A stretch of 64,000 nucleotides of DNA. Origin: an uncultured Roseobacter sp. (GTDB taxonomy: Bacteria; Pseudomonadota; Alphaproteobacteria; Rhodobacterales; Rhodobacteraceae). Position numbers and translations under genes: made by a program. The notes under the pieces were generated by a model that searched no databases, had not been told where the DNA came from, and worked only from the letters and a program-made list of their open reading frames with translations. Location of the stretch: positions 1 to 64,000 of the forward strand of contig NZ_CANLYL010000017.1 of the NCBI RefSeq assembly GCF_947495275.1, in the 5' to 3' direction. Position 1 is the first letter of the stretch; the number at the start of each line of letters is the position of its first letter. Shown in pieces: positions 16,665 to 23,920 of this stretch.

Positions 16665-18404
16665 TTACTGAATGTCGATGCGCACGCTGGCAAGCGCCCC
16701 CTTATCGTCATACACAGGTTCTACCCCTTGGGCTTCTCTGACCCGGCTGCGGCGTATATATGCCAGATCGCTGCGCATATGGGGCATGTCGATAAATTCC
16801 AGAGGGGCGTAATCCGCAGCAAAGGCCTCTGTATCGGAAAACCCCGATGCCGCGGCGAAATTCCGGCCCCCAAAAAAGAAATCCGGTTGCACATCTTCCA
16901 GCAGATAGGTGGTCAGGAACGCCTTGTCGTCCATGTTCTTGGCAATCGTCCGGTTGATCAGGCCGCCCAGATCCGCCAGCCGGATCATCCGGTGATACGC
17001 GATCCCGCCCGCATCGTGATGCGCCAGCAGCGGGTCTTCGATCTCCAGCCGCTCCGACAACGTCTGAAAGGTATTCCCGACAGCCACGACAGCGGCGAGC
17101 GGTGTTGTCGGGCTGGCTTTGAAACCTGCCAGTTGCAGGGCGGTTGTATGCAGCACAATCAGGACCGCCACTGTGCTGAAACCTGCCCGAACCGCGTAAG
17201 AAGACAATCCGCGCAGACCCAGGGAAGCGACAAGCAGGGCAATGGGCAGAACCGGCATCAGGAAGCGGTATTGCCCCATCCAGTCCCCCTTGGCCCAGAT
17301 CACGAAGAACACATGGGCCAGAAGGATCGCGATCGCAACGATGATCCAGGACGGTAACGGCCTTGTCCGGATCACAAACGCCAGCCCCAGAACCGACAGC
17401 AGCGCCGTGTCGCGCAGACCTGACAGAATATAGGCCCAACCGCCGCCAAGCGGATTGAACAGGCCGGTCAGGCCGGTGCCTGACGATTTGGCATAAAACG
17501 GATTGGGCATCGGGTCCCCGAAATAGGCCATGCGGAAGGCGATCAGCGCCAGAAAGCTCAGAAAGGGCACAAGCGCCACGGCGATATCCGCAGCGTTGAT
17601 CAACCGCCCCCCCCTACGCCGGGTCAGAAAGACCGCCGCACAAAAGACACCGATCACGATGATCGGGGCTTCGGGACGGGTCAGGACAAAGACGGACAAA
17701 ATCACGGCGACAGGCCAGCGCCAGTGCTCGAAAAGGTAGACGCATAATACGGCCAGAAGCAAAATCAGAGCCTGCAAGGCATGTTCCTGCCCCGATACCG
17801 CCCAGACGACGGTGGGTCCGGTGGCAATCCCGATCCCGCAGATCAGAAGGGCCAGCGGGCTGCGGGTCTCGCGGGCAACGATCCAGGCACAGATACAGAT
17901 GCACAGAACGGAACAGCCGATGCCGAGGTATTTGGCCGCAATCGGAATATCCGCCCCCAGACGGGCCGCAAATGACAACAGCAGCATCCAGGTAGAGCTG
18001 GAATACCCTTCCTCAGCAGGCAGCCAGGGTTGTGCGACAAGCCCCAAGCCATCCGCCAGCGAGCGACTATAGGCGAATGTGATGCCAGCATCATCGATCC
18101 ACCAGTCCTGCAGGTGCAGACCGAGCACCAGAAAATAGCAGACCGTGACCCCCGTGATCAGCAAAAGCGCCCAGGAAGGCGGGGCGGTATCGCTCCGCGG
18201 GTCTGTGAGGAGTGCAAGGCCGGTCCCGATCAGGGCAACCCCAAGCGCCTGGATCAGCCAGATGTTCGCTGTCGGAGCCTCCGCCAGCAGGTAGGCTCTT
18301 GAGACCAGTTGTTCGGGGAAAACAAGGTTCAATGCTCCCAGCAGGATCACCCCGCCACTGAATATCCACCTTATGCTCAAGAAAACACGCACCATCGTCA
18401 CCAT
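16665..18404 (-). CDS. GT-C family membrane glycosyltransferase, AftB-like motif
   Basis: A 579-residue integral-membrane protein with about eleven membrane helices and a soluble C-terminal part. The first large loop carries WIDDAGITFAYSRSLADGLG followed by EGYSSSTWMLLL. This DDA-x-I-T/S-x-x-Y-x-R ... G-x-G-L-V ... EGY-S-x-x-W pattern is shared by arabinofuranosyltransferase AftB-like GT-C proteins, where the Asp pair is near the active site. A polyprenylphospho-arabinose pathway is encoded on the same replicon (1088-4996), so this may transfer the arabinose to an extracytoplasmic acceptor (inference). ATG 18404 has AGGAA six bases upstream. The donor cannot be read from sequence alone. Confidence 0.65.
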   Translation of the reverse strand: MVTMVRVFLSIRWIFSGGVILLGALNLVFPEQLVSRAYLLAEAPTANIWLIQALGVALIGTGLALLTDPRSDTAPPSWALLLITGVTVCYFLVLGLHLQDWWIDDAGITFAYSRSLADGLGLVAQPWLPAEEGYSSSTWMLLLSFAARLGADIPIAAKYLGIGCSVLCICICAWIVARETRSPLALLICGIGIATGPTVVWAVSGQEHALQALILLLAVLCVYLFEHWRWPVAVILSVFVLTRPEAPIIVIGVFCAAVFLTRRRGGRLINAADIAVALVPFLSFLALIAFRMAYFGDPMPNPFYAKSSGTGLTGLFNPLGGGWAYILSGLRDTALLSVLGLAFVIRTRPLPSWIIVAIAILLAHVFFVIWAKGDWMGQYRFLMPVLPIALLVASLGLRGLSSYAVRAGFSTVAVLIVLHTTALQLAGFKASPTTPLAAVVAVGNTFQTLSERLEIEDPLLAHHDAGGIAYHRMIRLADLGGLINRTIAKNMDDKAFLTTYLLEDVQPDFFFGGRNFAAASGFSDTEAFAADYAPLEFIDMPHMRSDLAYIRRSRVREAQGVEPVYDDKGALASVRIDIQ

Positions 18405-18592
18405 ATTCGTTCCTGATCCGTATATCAGGTGATCTACTGCTGGCCCAGAAATCCACCCTTAACAAGAGTGTGCCAGACAGAGTGGTGCAAAAAAACGGCA
18501 ATCAGGGGGTCTGATGCGGGCCGATCCGGGGAGGCATGATCCCCGCAAACGCCAAGCGCTGCACCCAATCAGGACGCAGCGCCAGCGAAGGA

Positions 18593-18934
18593 TCACAAGG
18601 TTCGCATCTGCGCGATCAACCGGCCCAGATGGCGCGTCTTGGCCAGCAGAACGGCGTAGGTACCAACGATCCAGGGCACATGGGCCAGCAGTCCAAGCGT
18701 GGGTGTGGTGGCGCAGAAGGTGACCATATAATCCAGGATCACCCACATGTACCAGAGCATGGCCAGACAGGTGAACGCCATGGCCAGTTCCGCCCAGCGA
18801 TACCGGTTGCGCTGCTTGGTATCCGGCATGATGCCGGGGTAGCGCGCAACGATTTCCCGGCACAGAAGATGCACAACTGTCAGAGGCAACATGCCCAGAA
18901 CCATCGAGGCGAAATATATATGTGCTGCTGTCAT
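18593..18934 (-). CDS. Small integral-membrane protein of unknown function
   Basis: A 113-residue protein with three predicted membrane segments, short charged loops, and an Arg-rich C-terminus. No family is recognised. ATG 18934 follows the stop of the G8 protein (18946) by 11 bases and has AGGGGA upstream, so it is probably cotranscribed with the spike-like cassette (18946-27096), and it could be its membrane partner. The 188 bases between it and the GT-C gene hold no terminator I can see. Confidence 0.5.
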   Translation of the reverse strand: MTAAHIYFASMVLGMLPLTVVHLLCREIVARYPGIMPDTKQRNRYRWAELAMAFTCLAMLWYMWVILDYMVTFCATTPTLGLLAHVPWIVGTYAVLLAKTRHLGRLIAQMRTL

Positions 18935-18945
18935 TTACCGATCCC

Positions 18946-21900
18946 CTAGCTGACCGTCACGGCATCACTGGCGGAGGCGGGCGACATGGTATGATCGTAA
19001 TCTGTCTTGTAACGCAGGCGGAGACTGTAACTGCCCGGTGTAAGGGCAGCCCCGTTGCTCCGTGTCGTGACGGTGACCGTCATCGGATGCCAGCCATTCA
19101 CCAGGCGTTTCCATGTTGCGCCGGCATCGGTGGAATACTCGGTGCGCACGATCCGGCGGCCCGATGTGTCGGGCTTGGCAATCATCCGGACATCCATCGC
19201 ATTTGCCGTGGCGCTGTCGGAGCCCGCAAAATGGGTACCTACGACGGGTGTTGTCACACCATTGTCTGCATCTGTCACAAGGAAGTTGACCTTGACGGTC
19301 TTGTACTGACCTTCCGAGTAGAGGAACACATACATGAAATCCGCAAAGGAGCGGCCTTTGACAGGGGTGTATGTGAGCATCGTGGCCGCAGCATCGTCAA
19401 TCGTTGCACGACCTCTGTTCACCCCTTCCATATCCTCATACCCGTCCAGATCAGCCAGCGTGAAGCTGCTGTGACCTGTCCCGGCAGCGCCGGACAGAGC
19501 GGCCACATCGAGGGTGACCGAACCATCCACATCGACCCGCTGGTAAATGTCATTGGCGGTGATCGGGTTGGCATTGTAGTTCAGCGGTCCATTATCTGCC
19601 CAGGCAGCGCCACTGGTGGCATTGATCTGCGCCAGGGTCATGGGGGAACCGTTCGAGGCATACCCCAGCAGCCACAGTTTCAGAACCTTTGCCGGGCGCC
19701 CCGTCAAACGGTCCGAAATGATGGTGGAAACCGCAGCATAGTAGTTGCCATCGCTGTGCCGCCAAAAGCCATGGCGGGTCAGAAACCGCCCCAGCGTGAA
19801 GTTGCTGGTGGCCCAGATGCTATCCTGCCAGACCTTGTCCTGCCCTGCCGCGTCTTTTGACAGAACCCCCCGGTTCGACAGGTTGTCGACCTTATAGCCG
19901 TCACCGGCTCCGGGACTGACCAGGGTCAGCGTTGACTGGTCATTCAGACCGATGACCAAAGGGAAGGTCTCGGACGGATCAGCCGTGAAATCCACGCTCG
20001 ACCCATCCTCATCGACATAGGTGACCTCCGGCCCGGTTTTCGTACGGCTTGGCGCAGTGGAGAAATCGTACTTACTGGGGCCTGTCGAGTTGTGGTGATC
20101 TGTCGAGATCGCCCCCCAGCGAGGTTCATCGGCATTGTCAAACAGATCATGAGCGGCCTGCGCATCGAGGCCATCATGGAAACGGATTGCCTCATTACAT
20201 CCTTCTACAAAAGCGCGGTGCACCATTACCTGATAGGTATTGCCGCCCACCTGCGCGCCCCAACCGAAATTTCGGTTCAGGCCAACGGTGACCGGATCCT
20301 CGTTCACATAAGTGCCGATATATTCCAGATAGAACCCGTCTTCACAGCCCAGCGACGTGGTCTCTCGCAGGATGTTCTGAATGTCGTGGTGCTGGGTGCC
20401 TTTTGACTTGGTGATCTGCCCGGCCATCAGGCAGCCCATGCTGACATTGCCGGTGAAATGTAAAATCGGGTGATCGATGAAAGACCATTCCACACCATAA
20501 GCCCCGCCATTGCTGACATTGGACAATTGTGGGGATCGCAGCTCTGTCTTGGCGCGTTTTATATCTGAGGGCGCGCCAACGGAGTTCTCGGGAGGGTTCT
20601 CCCTGTAGTAACCCACATGGCCAAATGGCACGCCAATCGCAATGTTGTCGCAAGAGATGATGCCCCGGCTGCGGTAGCCGAACCCAACCCCGTATCTGAA
20701 GGTGTCATTGGCCTCGCCAAAAGGCCCTTCTGCGGTTTTGGGGCCAGTGCGCAGGCCGTTCAGCTTTCCGTCGCTGCGCGCTTTCATGGAAACGCAGCTG
20801 TCCCATATTCCCAGCTCGTCACCATCCTCTGCCACAAGCCCCGCGCCCACGAAATCGTAGTTCACGCATTTGATGACATCCATGAAGGTCGAATGCTGCA
20901 CCAGCCCCCAGCCCGGGGATCCGCCTGTGTAACAGCCCCGCGCCACCCCGTAGGTTGTGTGATGGAAGTGAATGGAATAGCGGCCTTTGACATTGCTGCT
21001 GGCATCCGCAGGTGTCGATCCGATTGTATCCGCATCCACCACTTCGCGAAACTGGCCGTTGCTGATGAACCCGGCTGGCAACGCCTTGTTCGTGCGCCCC
21101 ATGCCAATGGTCTGAATGTAGTTCATCTGCCAGTCAGCATGGTGGTGCATGATGGTCAGATGTCCGAATTGCGGTGATTTGCCGGGATCGGTGACCTCTG
21201 AACGCAACGAGATGTTACGCCCCTCTTTCAGAATGACAAAGGGCTTGATGACATAGGTTGAGCCAGACAGCTGGTTATCATGCCGGTAGCCCAGACCTCC
21301 GGTCCAGGTCAGCGTATTCCCGGTGATATCTGTCAGCGTGACCTCTTCGTCCTGGCTTTCCCAGGGATCGCCGCCAAGAAAGGACGCAAATTTTGTAGAA
21401 CCGATGACAATCACATCGCCGACCTGCCATCCGGTGGGCACCTCTTGAAGCGTAAGAGAGGTGGCCCCCGCTGGAACACCTGCTGTTGCGTAGCTGCCGT
21501 GCAGGACCTCCTTGCCCCACATGTGACATTCGCCCTGCGAGATAAATCCCCGCCCCCAGAGTTTCGGGTCATTGCCGTAGTTCAGATTTGTGGGAATGAA
21601 ACTGCCCTCGGCGTAATCCCTGCCCGAGATCACAATCTCGGCCGTATGGGCTGCGGGCAGGCTCCCCGCCGATGTGCCGATCCGGATCGACGACCCGCGG
21701 GTGCCAATCACTGTTTCCACAAGCATCTGTGTCGATTGATCCAGCGCCCATATCAGAGCGCCATCCACCCGCACCCGGTCCAGCCGGATATTGGCCATGC
21801 TGTTGTCATAGATGATGCTGCGGCCATGAGGGATCAGCACACAGGCCCCATTGCCCGGCACCCTGCCCCCCAACCAGGTCGCAGGGGCCGTCCAGGCACC

Positions 21901-22347
21901 ATCCGCCACAGCGATATGCGTGGCATCGGTATGGGGCATCAGCGCAACCACCGCCGCATCATCTGCAATGTGCGAAGCCGGTGACGCCATGCCCATATGG
22001 CTTGTGCTGTAGACCATGAGAGGCGGTGACACCACATCCCCCTGATCACAGGAGACAAGGCATTCTATGCGGCTACCCCCCAGACCTGTGCTGTCAAGCG
22101 TCGGACCCGTGCCTTGTGTCGCCCCTCCGACGACCCGCCACAGGTAGGCGCTGACACCTGTCAGACCGCTGGTATCCACCGTGAGCGTATCGCCGTCAAA
22201 ACCGTCACTAATGCGCGGCAATCCCGCCACCGCAGAGGGTTTTCGGAAGGCGGCCACATTCAACGACCCGCTGTTAGCTCCCACCCTGAAGGTGCTGACA
22301 TCTACTCTTGATCCGGTTTGAAAACCCTTGAAACGTAGCTGCGCCAT
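18946..22347 (-). CDS. CEMIP-like G8 and parallel beta-helix protein (possible polysaccharide depolymerase)
   Basis: A 1,133-residue protein with no signal peptide. Residues about 45-110 form a small beta-sandwich. Residues about 144-265 are a G8 domain, marked by WTAPATWLGGRVPGNGACVLIPHG and a following V-x-G-x-L pattern. Then comes a parallel beta-helix that includes GRYSIHFHH (about 455-463) and GLVAEDGDELG (about 503-513), both resembling the conserved core of the animal hyaluronidase-type proteins CEMIP and TMEM2. The last 120 residues are a fibronectin-type sandwich. The ATG at 22347 overlaps the stop of the upstream gene as TAATG. Expected role: glycan binding or cleavage; catalysis is inferred only from fold. 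The whole cassette lacks secretion signals. Confidence 0.75.
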   Translation of the reverse strand: MAQLRFKGFQTGSRVDVSTFRVGANSGSLNVAAFRKPSAVAGLPRISDGFDGDTLTVDTSGLTGVSAYLWRVVGGATQGTGPTLDSTGLGGSRIECLVSCDQGDVVSPPLMVYSTSHMGMASPASHIADDAAVVALMPHTDATHIAVADGAWTAPATWLGGRVPGNGACVLIPHGRSIIYDNSMANIRLDRVRVDGALIWALDQSTQMLVETVIGTRGSSIRIGTSAGSLPAAHTAEIVISGRDYAEGSFIPTNLNYGNDPKLWGRGFISQGECHMWGKEVLHGSYATAGVPAGATSLTLQEVPTGWQVGDVIVIGSTKFASFLGGDPWESQDEEVTLTDITGNTLTWTGGLGYRHDNQLSGSTYVIKPFVILKEGRNISLRSEVTDPGKSPQFGHLTIMHHHADWQMNYIQTIGMGRTNKALPAGFISNGQFREVVDADTIGSTPADASSNVKGRYSIHFHHTTYGVARGCYTGGSPGWGLVQHSTFMDVIKCVNYDFVGAGLVAEDGDELGIWDSCVSMKARSDGKLNGLRTGPKTAEGPFGEANDTFRYGVGFGYRSRGIISCDNIAIGVPFGHVGYYRENPPENSVGAPSDIKRAKTELRSPQLSNVSNGGAYGVEWSFIDHPILHFTGNVSMGCLMAGQITKSKGTQHHDIQNILRETTSLGCEDGFYLEYIGTYVNEDPVTVGLNRNFGWGAQVGGNTYQVMVHRAFVEGCNEAIRFHDGLDAQAAHDLFDNADEPRWGAISTDHHNSTGPSKYDFSTAPSRTKTGPEVTYVDEDGSSVDFTADPSETFPLVIGLNDQSTLTLVSPGAGDGYKVDNLSNRGVLSKDAAGQDKVWQDSIWATSNFTLGRFLTRHGFWRHSDGNYYAAVSTIISDRLTGRPAKVLKLWLLGYASNGSPMTLAQINATSGAAWADNGPLNYNANPITANDIYQRVDVDGSVTLDVAALSGAAGTGHSSFTLADLDGYEDMEGVNRGRATIDDAAATMLTYTPVKGRSFADFMYVFLYSEGQYKTVKVNFLVTDADNGVTTPVVGTHFAGSDSATANAMDVRMIAKPDTSGRRIVRTEYSTDAGATWKRLVNGWHPMTVTVTTRSNGAALTPGSYSLRLRYKTDYDHTMSPASASDAVTVS

Positions 22348-22352
22348 TATGC
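22343..22352 (-). promoter_or_regulatory. Stop-start coupling sequence GCATAATGGC (first of two)
   Basis: GCATAATGGC on the minus strand makes the upstream gene end in TAA and the downstream one start at the overlapping ATG. The identical ten bases occur at the other internal junction (23911-23920), suggesting duplicated or selected translational coupling. Confidence 0.5.
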
Positions 22353-23915
22353 TGTCCACTTATCGCTTAGATACGTCTGATAGCTGGCGGCATTCGTGAG
22401 GGTCTCTGTTACGATCAGCTCACACAGGGCGCCTTCGATCGGCTGGCTACCGTTATGGGTCGCGCCGAAACGCAGGGTACCCGTGGCGGCGGTGAGACCC
22501 GATGCCAATGGCCCGGTGCCGCGCGAGGCACCATTGATCAGCACCTCCCACTGGCCGCCCGAGGTATCGAACACCATTGAGAACACGACCAGCCCGGAAA
22601 ACGGGCCCCCTATCAGGTTCCCGCTTGTCCCGACAGATGCGGACATGTCCAGCCGCCCCTCGAATTGGGTGCCGTTATTGGCGCGCAGGTTGATCGTTGC
22701 TCCCCCGCCGGTGATGCCCAGCAGTGAATCAAAGGTGTCGCTGATGGCGTCTATCATGACTGCGCCATGGATGGCGAAATTGCCACTGCCGCTTCCGGGG
22801 AAGGCGAAGGTGTTGAGGAAACGGGCCATATCCTTGGTGCCGTCGAGATCGATGGTATTGAGGCCGTTCTGTGTTCTGGCCCCGGAAACCGGATTCCCCA
22901 GGAAGGGCATGATCTGCGATCCGACCTGATCCGCCCAGGCGGTTGGCGGGGTTGTGCCGGTGATGGAGCCTGTATCCGACGCATCCCAACCGCCATAAGC
23001 CGCTGTATCATCCGTATAGGGGTTGAACCCTGTCAAAGCGGCACCTGATGTCGCGCTCTCGCTGTTCCCGGCCGCGGCAGTGCCCACACTGTTTACCGCC
23101 CTCAAGCGTATCGTGCAGACCGTGGCGGGGGCCGCCATGATCACGGTTGTTGTGCCGGGGGCGGCACTCCCCAAGGAAACCCATGCGCCGCTTGCATCAA
23201 CGTCATATTCAATATCGGTGATGGCAGCGCCACCATTGCCCGGCAGGCTGGCAATGGTGATGTCCAGCTCGCTTGCATTACCACCGGTGGCCACCGACCA
23301 GTTCGCATCGGCAAAGGCCGCTGGCACGGTTGCCGGACCAAAGGCGATCGCGGTCGCCCCGCTCTCTACCGTTACCCCGCCAAACCGCTCCTCAGCGGTA
23401 AACTGAGCGCCATCATCGGCTGGCTGAATGACATAGGTAAGGTCGGTACCGCCTGCAACATCCACGCCCCCCAGCTTTTGCTGCCAGGTTTGATCACCCG
23501 GATCAGATCCTTCGTAAAGCCAAAGCCCCGGCGTGACTGTCAGCACATCACCTGCATTTGTTGTGCCCGAGATGGTTGGCAGTTTAAAACAGGTTGCTGA
23601 GGTCGCGATCATTGCAACGGTCAGGGCCGCGCCATCCGGTGCGCGCTGCGTATAGGTGCCTGCATGAACACCCGATGCGATGGTCACGCTGACGTTTCCG
23701 TCTGTTGCCGTGACAACAGGTTCTTCACCCACATCTGCAAGGGCAAACTCTGCGGAGATTTTCGTCACCGCAAAACCCGAAACCACTTTCTGGTAGATGT
23801 CATATGTCCCGTCAGCGACATTCACGGTTTCCGCAGGATCGAACCCCTGAAACTCAAGCGCATTGCTGAACACACCCGATCCGTTCGAAGACGGTTTGAA
23901 AATAAAATCGGCCAT
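22347..23915 (-). CDS. Spike-cassette protein with Ig-like, FN3-like and LamG-like domains
   Basis: A 522-residue, beta-rich protein without a signal peptide. The first roughly 110 residues (starting MADFIFKPSSNGSGVF) are a short beta domain, followed by two Ig/FN3-like modules (about 115-290) and a C-terminal concanavalin-like (LamG-type) domain (about 300-522) with a Trp-rich start (YGGWDASDTGSITG). LamG-like domains bind or accompany carbohydrate ligands. It is translationally coupled on both sides (TAATG). Its N-terminal peptide and that of the G8 protein (MAQLRFKGFQTGS) are similarly short and start MA-, which suggests shared attachment segments; this is weak. Function: structural fibre or adhesin part, inferred. 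Confidence 0.6.
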   Translation of the reverse strand: MADFIFKPSSNGSGVFSNALEFQGFDPAETVNVADGTYDIYQKVVSGFAVTKISAEFALADVGEEPVVTATDGNVSVTIASGVHAGTYTQRAPDGAALTVAMIATSATCFKLPTISGTTNAGDVLTVTPGLWLYEGSDPGDQTWQQKLGGVDVAGGTDLTYVIQPADDGAQFTAEERFGGVTVESGATAIAFGPATVPAAFADANWSVATGGNASELDITIASLPGNGGAAITDIEYDVDASGAWVSLGSAAPGTTTVIMAAPATVCTIRLRAVNSVGTAAAGNSESATSGAALTGFNPYTDDTAAYGGWDASDTGSITGTTPPTAWADQVGSQIMPFLGNPVSGARTQNGLNTIDLDGTKDMARFLNTFAFPGSGSGNFAIHGAVMIDAISDTFDSLLGITGGGATINLRANNGTQFEGRLDMSASVGTSGNLIGGPFSGLVVFSMVFDTSGGQWEVLINGASRGTGPLASGLTAATGTLRFGATHNGSQPIEGALCELIVTETLTNAASYQTYLSDKWTA

Positions 23916-23920
23916 TATGC
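23911..23920 (-). promoter_or_regulatory. Stop-start coupling sequence GCATAATGGC (second of two)
   Basis: Same ten bases as at 22343-22352. Here they join the Ig/leucine-rich protein to the LamG-like protein. Confidence 0.5.
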
